Shown one piece after another: positions 45,782 through 53,620 of a stretch of 64,000 bases of DNA. The DNA comes from an uncultured Lachnospiraceae bacterium (GTDB lineage Bacteria > Bacillota > Clostridia > Lachnospirales > Lachnospiraceae). Location: NCBI GenBank assembly GCA_947363565.1, contig CANAPP010000005.1:1-64000 (forward strand), written 5' to 3'. Made by a program: the position numbers and the translations under genes. Position 1 is the stretch's first letter. Each line of letters starts with the position of its first letter. A model generated the notes under the pieces. It searched no databases, had not been told where the DNA came from, and was given only the letters and a program-made list of their open reading frames with translations.

Positions 45782-46669
45782 ATGAGTAATCTGATCGACG
45801 CAAAAAAGAAGGAATGGCTGGCACAGCTTGTCTATTCTGTAGGAGGCAACCTGATCTACTGTCTCGGCTTTAATCTGCTGATCGTCCCCATGGGCTTTTA
45901 CAGCGGCGGATTCATGGGTGTATCGCAGCTTGCGGGATTATTTCTCACGCGGGGGCTTCATCTTCCGATACCGCCGGAAGCGAACGTCACGGGTATCATC
46001 TATTTTGCGATCAATATCCCGCTCATGTATCTGGGTTACCGGGTGCTTGGCAGGGAATTTGCAGTCAAGACGCTTATTATGACCAGTTTGATGAGTGCGT
46101 TCCTTGTAGTGATCCCGATTCCGAAGGTGCCGATCGTGGAGGACTACCTGACGGCGTGTATCATCGGCGGGATTGTCTGCGGGCTTGGAAGCGGCCTTGT
46201 CTTGAGGGGGCGTTCGTCGGCAGGCGGCCAGGATATCATCGGGCTTTGCTGCGCGAAGAAATTTCCTAATTTCAGCGTGGGAAAAGTGACGATCATCATG
46301 AATATATTCGTGTACGGTGTCTGTATGTTCCTGTTTGACATCGAGATTGTCATCTATTCGCTGATCTATGCGACGGTGCTGTCTGTTGCGGTTGACCGGG
46401 TACATATCCAGAATATCAACATGAGTGTGATGATCTTTACGAAGAAGGTGGGCATATCCAAGGCGATCATGGAGCAGACCGGGCGCGGAGTCACCAACTG
46501 GGACGGCGAGGGCGCGTATACGAACCGGACGTCCTACATTCTGTTTGTACTCATTTCCAAGTATGAGGTGGCGCAGATCAAGAAAATCGTGCATGGCATC
46601 GACCCGCAGGCGTTTATGATCTTTACCGAAGGGTGTTCGGTGGATGGGAATTTTGAGAAGAGGTTATAA
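45782..46669 (+). CDS. YitT-family membrane protein
   Basis: 295 residues. Five or six membrane helices at the N terminus (DUF161: YSVGGNLIYCLGFNLLIVPM, GGFMGVSQLAGLFLT, GSGLVLRGRSSAGGQDIIG) and a cytoplasmic DUF2179 domain at about 210-290 (MSVMIFTKKVGISKAIM, IVHGIDPQAFMI). The family is widespread in Firmicutes; its transport role is unsettled. Single gene, bounded by terminators at 45620 and 46717. Confidence 0.93.
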   Translation: MSNLIDAKKKEWLAQLVYSVGGNLIYCLGFNLLIVPMGFYSGGFMGVSQLAGLFLTRGLHLPIPPEANVTGIIYFAINIPLMYLGYRVLGREFAVKTLIMTSLMSAFLVVIPIPKVPIVEDYLTACIIGGIVCGLGSGLVLRGRSSAGGQDIIGLCCAKKFPNFSVGKVTIIMNIFVYGVCMFLFDIEIVIYSLIYATVLSVAVDRVHIQNINMSVMIFTKKVGISKAIMEQTGRGVTNWDGEGAYTNRTSYILFVLISKYEVAQIKKIVHGIDPQAFMIFTEGCSVDGNFEKRL

Positions 46670-46687
46670 TAGAAAAAAGACTATAGA

Positions 46688-46717
46688 AAAAGTGCTGTCA
46701 TTGCTGGCAGCACTTTT
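46688..46717 (+). terminator. Terminator of the YitT gene
   Basis: Perfect stem AAAAGTGCTG (46688-46697) with CAGCACTTTT (46708-46717); the closing T-run follows from the stem itself. Confidence 0.85.
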
Positions 46718-46849
46718 GAAGTTAGTCAAATAACAAGATGGGCGGCGTATCCATCATCTCAGGTACTCTTTGGAGAGTGAAAATTATTTTCCATATTTCT
46801 GTAACGAAAACAGGATTTTCCTGATATACAAGTAAAGCGAGGTGAGGAA

Positions 46850-47323
46850 ATGTTGAATATGGACTCGGCGTACAGGGAACATGCCCAGGCGGTATACCGC
46901 TTTTTGATGTCTCTGTGCTATGACGGGGAGACGGCGGAGGAGCTTACCCAGGAGACCTTCTACCAGGCGGTGCGCTGTGCGGACAAGTACGACGGAACGT
47001 GCAGGGTGTCAACGTGGCTGTGCCAGATTGCAAAGCATCTCTGGTACAGGGAGCTAGAGCGGAGAAAGAAGAAGGGAACAAGCCCCCTCGATGAGCAGAT
47101 GGCATCTGCGGATAAAGCGCTGGACGAGGAGCTTAGCATCCGGGAGGAGAAGATGGAGCTGTTTCGGAAGGTGCATGTCTTAGACGAGACGGCGAAGGAA
47201 GTAGTGCTCCTCAGAGTGACAGGCGCATTTTCCTTCCGGGAGATTGGGGAGCTGTTCGGGAAAAATGAAAACTGGGCGAGGGTGACATTTTACCGGGCAA
47301 AGCAGAAAATAGTGAAAGGGTGA
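46850..47323 (+). CDS. ECF-type RNA polymerase sigma factor
   Basis: 157 residues, compatible with an ECF sigma factor. Region 2 includes YRFLMSLCYDGETAEELTQE and TFYQAVRCADKYDGT, WLCQIAKHLWYRELER; region 4 is near 110-155 (ETAKEVVLLRVTGAFSFREI, GENW-like GKNENWARVTFYRAKQKI). GAGGTGAGGA precedes the ATG. Paired with the anti-sigma gene seven bases downstream and with an ABC exporter, an arrangement common for antimicrobial-peptide or envelope stress response. Confidence 0.92.
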   Translation: MLNMDSAYREHAQAVYRFLMSLCYDGETAEELTQETFYQAVRCADKYDGTCRVSTWLCQIAKHLWYRELERRKKKGTSPLDEQMASADKALDEELSIREEKMELFRKVHVLDETAKEVVLLRVTGAFSFREIGELFGKNENWARVTFYRAKQKIVKG

Positions 47324-47330
47324 CGGATTT

Positions 47331-48053
47331 ATGATGGAATGCGGAATTATAAGGGATTTGATGCCCAGCTATGTGGACGGGCTGACAAGTGAAGAGAGCG
47401 GACGCGCGGTGGAAGAGCATGTGCAGGAGTGCGCGGAGTGCAGGGATTTCCTGCATGCGATGAAGGCAGACCTTGAATCGGAGAAGTATCTGAAAATTGA
47501 CGAGGTGCAGGCGGAGACGGAAATCCAGGCTTTAAAAAAGCTGAAAAAGGTAATCACGAACCGCACGGTATTTGGCGTGATAGTCGCAATGCTGTTTGTA
47601 ATAAACATCCTGTGGGGATTTTATGAGGATACTTTCATTTCCAGAAAAAGTGTGTTATCCGGGGATGTGAGAGTGACATATGAGAATACAGGCGGGGTGG
47701 TGAGGATTGGTTTTGTATCGAAGAAGGACAATGTCCGTCTTGAAGGATGGATGGGTACGTCTCACGAGGAGTCGTCAGAAGAGGTGCTTACAAACGCATC
47801 GGGCAGCGTAAGAGAGTCTCTGAGTCTTGTTGTAAGCAGGATCAGCCCGGTGAGAAAAGGCTATGACATGGACAGGAATTTTTGCCTTGACTATGTATTT
47901 TTAGATGACGGAACGGTAATCTATCTCAATGAATACGGTGAGAATGAGCGGGTCAATGAAAATGATATCCTGACGGTGGAGTTTGAGGATAAGACAGTGG
48001 AGATTCCGATAAAGGAACTGCGGACGGAGGCAGGAATTGAGAAACTGAGATAG
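47331..48053 (+). CDS. Membrane anti-sigma factor with zf-HC2 domain
   Basis: 240 residues. N-terminal zinc-binding anti-sigma domain with H30-x3-C34-x2-C37 (EEHVQECAEC) and an upstream Cys at 4. One membrane helix near 83-100 (VFGVIVAMLFVINILWGF). The outer C-terminal domain of about 140 residues is likely a sensor. It would hold the preceding sigma factor inactive at the membrane until a signal arrives. No site-2 or site-1 protease gene lies nearby. Confidence 0.9.
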   Translation: MMECGIIRDLMPSYVDGLTSEESGRAVEEHVQECAECRDFLHAMKADLESEKYLKIDEVQAETEIQALKKLKKVITNRTVFGVIVAMLFVINILWGFYEDTFISRKSVLSGDVRVTYENTGGVVRIGFVSKKDNVRLEGWMGTSHEESSEEVLTNASGSVRESLSLVVSRISPVRKGYDMDRNFCLDYVFLDDGTVIYLNEYGENERVNENDILTVEFEDKTVEIPIKELRTEAGIEKLR

Positions 48054-48066
48054 CTGCGGGTGACAG

Positions 48067-48146
48067 GCATGGATAGATATGGACAGACATGGATAGACGC
48101 GGATAGATATGGGAAGGCATGGATAAGCATGGGCAGACATAGATAT
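48067..48146. repeat. Eight-unit 10-bp tandem repeat
   Basis: Eight contiguous degenerate 10-base units (consensus RCATGGATAG) fill most of the gap between the anti-sigma and ABC exporter genes: GCATGGATAG, ATATGGACAG, ACATGGATAG, ACGCGGATAG, ATATGGGAAG, GCATGGATAA, GCATGGGCAG, ACATAGATAT. The unit is one helical turn, and not a multiple of three, so all three minus frames stay open by chance. Confidence 0.85.
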
Positions 48147-48199
48147 GGGCGCGCGGTAAAGGAATGAGCAAGTGTGAACGGGAAGAAAGGGGTGCGGTT

Positions 48200-48877
48200 A
48201 TGGGAGTGATTTTATCAGCAAAAAACCTGCAGAAAATCTACGGTATGGGCGAGGTAAAAGTTGAGGCGGTAAAGGATATCAGCCTGGAGGTTGAAAAGGG
48301 ATATTTCTATGCAATCATCGGGAAGAGCGGTTCCGGGAAATCCACGCTCCTCCATCTTCTGAGCGGCTTTGACAGGCCGACGAAAGGCACGGTAAAAATC
48401 GGCGGGGAAAATATACACAAGATGAAGGACAGAAGGCTGTCCGCCATACGGCGTGAGAAAATGGGCTTTGTGTTTCAGTCTTATAACCTCCTTCCGGAAT
48501 TTTGCGTGGAAGAAAATATCCGGATGCCCCTTTACCTGAACCGTGCGAAGAAAGATAAGGGATATATCCGGAGCCTGATGGAGAAACTGGGCATTTACGG
48601 GCTCCGCCTCAAGTTTCCGAGCCAGCTCTCCGGCGGGGAGCAGCAGAGAGTCGCAATCGCCCGCGCGCTGGCGGCGCAGCCGGACATTGTCTTTGCGGAT
48701 GAGCCGACGGGCAACTTAGACCAGCAGTCCGGCGGAGACGTCCTTAGACTGCTGAAAATGATGAAGGAGGAGTGGGGGCAGACAATCTTGCTTGTAACTC
48801 ATGATATGGAGATTGCACAGGCCGCTGACAGGATTATTGAAATCCGGGACGGCATGGTCGTGGGAAGGGGAGAGTGA
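48200..48877 (+). CDS. ABC transporter ATPase, MacB/LolD type
   Basis: About 225 residues. Walker [14 protein letters not shown]-loop [10 protein letters not shown], signature [11 protein letters not shown], Walker [14 protein letters not shown]-loop VTHDMEIA: the MacB/FtsE/BceA subfamily. AAAGGGG seven bases upstream selects ATG 48200; the earlier ATG 48164 lies one base from its ribosome-like sequence. It energises the permease encoded directly after it. Proximity to an ECF sigma/anti-sigma pair suggests export or sensing of peptides or lipids under envelope stress. Confidence 0.93.
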   Translation: MGVILSAKNLQKIYGMGEVKVEAVKDISLEVEKGYFYAIIGKSGSGKSTLLHLLSGFDRPTKGTVKIGGENIHKMKDRRLSAIRREKMGFVFQSYNLLPEFCVEENIRMPLYLNRAKKDKGYIRSLMEKLGIYGLRLKFPSQLSGGEQQRVAIARALAAQPDIVFADEPTGNLDQQSGGDVLRLLKMMKEEWGQTILLVTHDMEIAQAADRIIEIRDGMVVGRGE

Positions 48878-48882
48878 ATGTT

Positions 48883-51453
48883 ATGAGAAAGCTTGTGCTG
48901 CGAAGTTTTAAGGGGAGAAAGCGGGAACTGCGTATCAGTATCATTATGCTGGCGCTCATCTATATGTGCGGGATTATGACAATCCTGTTTCAGGGGAGCT
49001 TTTACCGTTCTCTGGAAAGCCTGCGCTACGAAATTTACGGGGAGTGGACGGGCGCGGTATTTGGGGCGGGGGAAAGTACAGAGCAGATTTTGCGTGAGCT
49101 GGAATCTACGAAACAGATTGGAAAGATTGTTGTGCTGGGGGATGCATGGCTTGGCGAAAATCCCCTCGGCGTGATGGGGGCTGCAGACGAAACAGCCCGG
49201 TCTCTCGGCAGGATACAGATGGAAGAGGGGCGTTTTCCGTCGGACAGTACGGAGATTGCCCTTACCGAGACAGCATTAAACCGCCTTGCCGGGCAGGCAG
49301 AAGTCGGCGGCAAGGTAGAGATTGCCCCGGCGGAAAACGGGGAGGCGAAGTCTTACACCCTGTCAGGCATCGTGAAACCGTGGGGAAGAGAATGGGAGAC
49401 AGATAAGCACAAACTTCCCAGCGTGATTCTGGGCATGGATGAGACCGTACAGGGAGAGACGTACCTGTTATTCCAGAATAATAACCCGGATGAGATGAAC
49501 CGTATCCAGGCGCGCATGGAAAAGCTGGAGGAAGGAACGTATGTCTGCAATGAAAAGGCGTATCCGCTGGATATCAGTGCAGTTTACGAGTTTTTTCAGG
49601 ATGGCAAGTTTGTGTTTTACCTTGTGCTGGTGGCTGCGATTTTAATCGGGTATCTGATGATGCTGACGTTTAAATCCCGGAGATACAGTCTTACCGTGCT
49701 GCGCGGGATGGGGGCGGACGCAGGAGAGGTGATACAGCTGGTATTGTGGGAAAGCGCGTTCCTGTGGGGAATGGCATTTCTTGCAGGAGCGGTGTTAAGC
49801 GCACTTGCGGCAGGCGCGGCGCTTTATGCGGTACATGCGCTCGTAAAGATACCGGTTCGGCTGGAAATCCAGGCGGAATATATACTGGAATACATTGCCT
49901 GCGTTACGGTTATTTATTTTATGTGTAACCTGGCGGTGGCATTGACGGCAATCGGCTCCCAGATACGCACGGCTTTTAAGCTTGACAGCGGGCTTTTGGA
50001 GCGCAGCGCTCCGCCGAAATTAAAAAGGGCGGAGAAACTGACATTTTTCACCTGCCTGAGACGTAAAAAGATTTTTTACAGTAAGATTTATGCCGGCCGG
50101 TTCGTGATTTCCGTTCTGGTCATGGTAGTATCCGCCATCTGCCTTCGGCTGTTTATTGAGGAGAAAAAGGAGTACGAATATCTGATGTCTGCGCTCGAAT
50201 ATGCCTATGACTACCAGGCGGATGTTCCGGCAGAAGGGCTGACGGACGGGCAGATTGGGGAGATTGAGGAAATAGATGGAGTAAAGAGTGTAGAAAAAGA
50301 ATGCTTTATCAATTCCAGTACGATGACCCAGGACATTATGTCACAGGAGATACGCATTTCGGCTCCGGCGTTCAAAGACAGCGAATATGTGCGTACATAC
50401 CGCAAGTATAACCAGAAATTTCTTGGAGTTCCGGTGGAAAAGGAAGGCGATTATTTTTCCGTATGGGAATTGCGGGGATTAGGCCCGCAGGATGAAGAGT
50501 GGCTGTCTTATTATGAGAAAGCGGCGGATTTGGGCGCGTTTGACAGGGAGGCATTTTTGGCAGGGGAGGAATGTGTGCTGCTCCTTCCTCCGTACCAGAT
50601 TCGGGATTTGGGCATCGGGAAAGCGCCGGTGTATCTCAATATAGAGGAAATGGACGAGGGCAAGAAGGTCTATGCATATGAAACGGACGGAAATGCAATC
50701 GCCCCCGGAGACACAGTGAAAATCAGCACGCCCTGGGGGGAGAGGGAAATCCGGGTGGGCGCGGTGATTGTAAGCCCGGAGACAGATTTGTCCGTAAATG
50801 CCAGGGTGGCAGAGGTGAGCGAGGGATTCTTAAGCCTCCTTTGCGGCGTGGAGGAAACGCGGTATGCGTATGTGAAAATAAATCTTGACGAGGCAATGGA
50901 CACTGCCGCCGCAGGGGCAGAGGTTGAAGGGTATTTTGAGATGCTCGGGAAAGAGACGAATCTTACAGACACAGCCGGTTTCATACGGGCAAGGGCAGAG
51001 GATTCTTTATTTGACGGAACCCAGTATCTGTTTGTCCTGACGGCGGTGTGGCTTGTGTATATGCTGATGATGTATCACGGCAATCAGGTATTTTTAAAAA
51101 ATGAAGGGAAACGAATCGGCGTGTTCCGCGCGCTGGGCATGGACAGGGGGATGCTGAAGTCAAGGTATCTGCTGGAAAATTTATCTGAGGGCGGAGGAAT
51201 CATCCTGGTATCCGCGGCAATCGTGACGGGAGAATTTTTAATCAGGCTGAGGACATACGGCGCTTATGACAGTGTCCGTATGTTTCAAAGAATCCTGGCG
51301 GATAATCCGGGAGATGTCCGGCTGTTTCTGATGGCGCTCCTCATCGCGGTCACCGCATTTCTGGGAGTGTCTGTGGTGACGCTGTACATACCGCTTAAAA
51401 AACTTTCCGACGGAAACATTGCCGGGAATCTGGGAGACAGCGAGGGAAACTAA
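48883..51453 (+). CDS. Large FtsX/MacB-type ABC permease
   Basis: About 856 residues. One N-terminal helix (ISIIMLALIYMCGIMTILF), a first extracellular domain (about 40-240), a three-helix FtsX core (FYLVLVAAILIGYLMMLTF, WGMAFLAGAVLSALAAGAAL, IACVTVIYFMCNLAVAL), a second N-terminal-type helix (about 405) with another extracellular domain of about 300 residues, then a final three-helix core (YLFVLTAVWLVYMLMM onward). This is a tandem duplicated FtsX permease. GGAAGGGGAG favours ATG 48883 over GTG 48874. It pairs with the preceding ATPase. The substrate is unknown. Confidence 0.9.
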   Translation: MRKLVLRSFKGRKRELRISIIMLALIYMCGIMTILFQGSFYRSLESLRYEIYGEWTGAVFGAGESTEQILRELESTKQIGKIVVLGDAWLGENPLGVMGAADETARSLGRIQMEEGRFPSDSTEIALTETALNRLAGQAEVGGKVEIAPAENGEAKSYTLSGIVKPWGREWETDKHKLPSVILGMDETVQGETYLLFQNNNPDEMNRIQARMEKLEEGTYVCNEKAYPLDISAVYEFFQDGKFVFYLVLVAAILIGYLMMLTFKSRRYSLTVLRGMGADAGEVIQLVLWESAFLWGMAFLAGAVLSALAAGAALYAVHALVKIPVRLEIQAEYILEYIACVTVIYFMCNLAVALTAIGSQIRTAFKLDSGLLERSAPPKLKRAEKLTFFTCLRRKKIFYSKIYAGRFVISVLVMVVSAICLRLFIEEKKEYEYLMSALEYAYDYQADVPAEGLTDGQIGEIEEIDGVKSVEKECFINSSTMTQDIMSQEIRISAPAFKDSEYVRTYRKYNQKFLGVPVEKEGDYFSVWELRGLGPQDEEWLSYYEKAADLGAFDREAFLAGEECVLLLPPYQIRDLGIGKAPVYLNIEEMDEGKKVYAYETDGNAIAPGDTVKISTPWGEREIRVGAVIVSPETDLSVNARVAEVSEGFLSLLCGVEETRYAYVKINLDEAMDTAAAGAEVEGYFEMLGKETNLTDTAGFIRARAEDSLFDGTQYLFVLTAVWLVYMLMMYHGNQVFLKNEGKRIGVFRALGMDRGMLKSRYLLENLSEGGGIILVSAAIVTGEFLIRLRTYGAYDSVRMFQRILADNPGDVRLFLMALLIAVTAFLGVSVVTLYIPLKKLSDGNIAGNLGDSEGN

Positions 51454-51607
51454 GGCTCCATCAGGGGCGGTAATCCGGTTTGTTTTCCGCGGGAGCCGGG
51501 ACGGATAATAAAAATGCAGAAAAGTTTACTGGGTCTGTACATTTCCGGAAATTTTATATATAATAAGGACAGCAATACTATTATATAATAAAGGGAGGTT
51601 TTCGCCA

Positions 51608-52492
51608 ATGGAAATCAGAGAAGGCTTTATGCCGTACTTAGAGTACAAGACTTATTACCGTATCGTGGGGGAAAATACCGGTGATAAGAAACCGTTAGTC
51701 CTTCTGCACGGAGGACCGGGTTCCACGCACAATTATTTTGAGGTGCTGGACCGACTGGCAGAGGAGGACGGACGCCAGATCGTGATGTATGATCAGATTG
51801 GATGCGGGGAGTCCTACGTGGAGAACCGTCCGGATCTGTGGAATGCGACGACATGGATCAATGAGCTGGTTGCCTTAAGGGAACATCTTGGGCTTGACGA
51901 GATGCACCTTTTGGGACAGTCCTGGGGCGGGATGCTGCTTCTCGACTATGTGTGCAACCACAAGCCGGAGGGGCTTAAGAGCCTGATCCTTTCCAGTACG
52001 CTTCCGGCGTCCTGGATGTGGGGCATCGAGCAGCACCGGATGATCAAAGAGCTTCCGCAGGAGATGCAGGACGCGATCGAGAAGGCGACGTCTACCAATG
52101 ACTACAGCGACCCGGTTTACCAGGCGGCAGAGACTGAGTATATGCTCCGCCATGCGGCAGGCGCAGTTACCGACGAGTCGCCGGAGTGCTTAAGACGGCC
52201 GGTTAAAAAAGGCGGAGAGGCATATGTTGTCGGCTGGGGTCCGAACGAGTATACGCCCATGGGCACACTCAAGGAGTATGACGTGACCGAACAGCTTAAG
52301 GACATCAAGGAGCCGACCCTTGTCATCAATGGCGGCAACGATCTGTGTACACCTTACATCGCGAAATATATGTATGACAGGATTCCGAATTCGGAGTGGG
52401 AGCTTTTCCGTACCTGCCGTCATATGTGCTTTGTGGAGGATAACGACAGATACGTAGAACTGATGAAAGAATGGCTGAATAAGAACGATTAA
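51608..52492 (+). CDS. Proline iminopeptidase-like alpha/beta hydrolase
   Basis: 294 residues, peptidase S33 type. Oxyanion motif LHGGPGSTHNY, nucleophile elbow GQSWGG (Ser), catalytic Asp in INGGNDLCTP and His in CRHMCFVED. Typical activity is release of N-terminal proline, or other hydrophobic residues, from peptides in the cytoplasm (tricorn-interacting factor F1-like). AAGGGAGG precedes the ATG. Single gene between the ABC permease and convergent SDR. Exact specificity is not assigned. Confidence 0.9.
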   Translation: MEIREGFMPYLEYKTYYRIVGENTGDKKPLVLLHGGPGSTHNYFEVLDRLAEEDGRQIVMYDQIGCGESYVENRPDLWNATTWINELVALREHLGLDEMHLLGQSWGGMLLLDYVCNHKPEGLKSLILSSTLPASWMWGIEQHRMIKELPQEMQDAIEKATSTNDYSDPVYQAAETEYMLRHAAGAVTDESPECLRRPVKKGGEAYVVGWGPNEYTPMGTLKEYDVTEQLKDIKEPTLVINGGNDLCTPYIAKYMYDRIPNSEWELFRTCRHMCFVEDNDRYVELMKEWLNKND

Positions 52493-52525
52493 AAGGTTAG
52501 TTGAATAAAAGACGATCAGGGAAAT

Positions 52526-52555
52526 AGCCGGCAGGTAATGATGATCTGCCGGCTA
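52526..52555 (-). terminator. Terminator of the SDR gene
   Basis: Perfect 10-bp stem TAGCCGGCAG (52526-52535) with CTGCCGGCTA (52546-52555), 10-nt loop; in gene sense TTTCCC follows. The right arm lies within the first copy of the 37-bp duplication. It may also serve the convergent hydrolase gene. Confidence 0.72.
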
Positions 52556-52619
52556 AAGATATCCCCCGTCCACCCCGATCACCTGCCGGCTAAAGATATC
52601 CCCCGTCCACCCCGATCAC
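52546..52619. repeat. 37-bp perfect tandem duplication at the SDR 3' end
   Basis: Positions 52546-52582 and 52583-52619 are identical. In gene sense the unit carries the last codons for VIGVDGGYL, the TAG stop and the terminator arm CCGGCAG. The copy at 52583-52619 encodes the end of the protein; the other is untranslated spacer before the terminator. Confidence 0.93.
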
Positions 52620-53321
52620 CTGCCCGGTCATATATTCCGGTGCATTTGCCATATCCCATATCACCTTCGCGATCTCGTCGGGGGTGCCGAATCGTCCCGC
52701 CGGGATATCGTACATGAGCGCCTTTTTTTCTTCTGCGTCAAGCTGTGCGTTCATCATCGTGTCAATCACACCGCAGGCGACGGCATTTACCTGGATATTA
52801 CTGGGCGCAAGCTCCTTTGCAAGCGCCCGGGTAAGTCCGCACACGCCTGCCTTGGAAGCAGAGTAGGCGGCCTCGCAGGAAGCACCGGAGATTCCCCACA
52901 TAGAAGATACATTGATGATCCGTCCCCGTTTTCCCGAGACCATCCCGGGGACAGCGCTGCGGCAGCAGTAGAACACCGAAGAAAGGTTTGTTTGGATTAT
53001 GCTTTCCCATTCTTTATCGCTCATCTCACTGAGCAGCCCGATATGGGAAATTCCCGCGTTATTCACCAGCACGTCAAGCTGTCGGCATACCTGGCCGATC
53101 CGCTTAAACATCTTCCGGACATCCTCCGGATTACCTACATCCCCCATCAAAACCTCACAGGATCCCAGGCCGAAAAAATCAATCTCGGCCTTTACCGCTT
53201 CGATTTCTTTTACCGAACGGCAGCAGTTCAAAAAGACATGATACCCCATTTTCCCAAAAAGCAAGGCAGTGCTCCTCCCGATTCCCCGGGATGCCCCTGT
53301 GACCAGTACATATTTTCCCAT
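52590..53321 (-). CDS. Short-chain dehydrogenase/reductase, FabG-like
   Basis: 243 residues. NADP(H)-binding motif VTGASRGIGRST, NNAG motif at about 88-91, active-site Ser in INVSSMWG, and Y-x3-K in AYSASKAG. It has FabG-like architecture and ends VIGVDGGYL. AGGTTTTGTATG gives the start at 53321. The gene is isolated from fatty-acid genes, so a housekeeping 3-oxoacyl-ACP reductase role is less likely than a sugar, sterol or other ketone reductase. Its 3' end and terminator arm are tandemly duplicated (52546-52619). Confidence 0.9.
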   Translation of the reverse strand: MGKYVLVTGASRGIGRSTALLFGKMGYHVFLNCCRSVKEIEAVKAEIDFFGLGSCEVLMGDVGNPEDVRKMFKRIGQVCRQLDVLVNNAGISHIGLLSEMSDKEWESIIQTNLSSVFYCCRSAVPGMVSGKRGRIINVSSMWGISGASCEAAYSASKAGVCGLTRALAKELAPSNIQVNAVACGVIDTMMNAQLDAEEKKALMYDIPAGRFGTPDEIAKVIWDMANAPEYMTGQVIGVDGGYL

Positions 53322-53620
53322 ACAAAACCTCCGATCTCTTTTCTCACCACGCTGTCAATCAAACATTAACTATTCACCAATACCCAGACAATCATCATGC
53401 AATCCTCCGCCGGCGTCTTGTCGTCCGGCAATCACAGCTAATACTGCATCGCTCTTATATTTTGCTTATATATATAAACAAAATATAAAATTTGTCTAAA
53501 TGTGCAATTAAATCAATTTTTTCTGCACATTATTATACACTACAATTATTGCCATTTGAAGTCTCAGGTGCTATTATTTACGTATTAGTTTTTCGGGAAA
53601 AATTCAAAAGGAGTAACCCA
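53322..53620. other. Intergenic region between divergent SDR and RND genes
   Basis: About 300 bases without a convincing gene. The part nearest the RND gene is AT-rich and contains an 8-bp inverted repeat AATGTGCA (53499-53506) / TGCACATT (53524-53531), possibly an operator. An open frame upstream of 53621 gives an uncharged leader peptide lacking a good start, so it is treated as non-coding. Confidence 0.55.

Noticed and set aside
47901..48171. Three overlapping minus-strand ORFs rich in YPCLS
   Set aside because: They arise from the 10-bp repeat, whose period is not a multiple of three, so every frame shows the same pattern.
53492..53620. N-terminal extension of the RND transporter
   Set aside because: The upstream in-frame start lacks a ribosome site and the extension reads through AT-rich promoter-like DNA, whereas AAAAGGAG directly serves ATG 53621.
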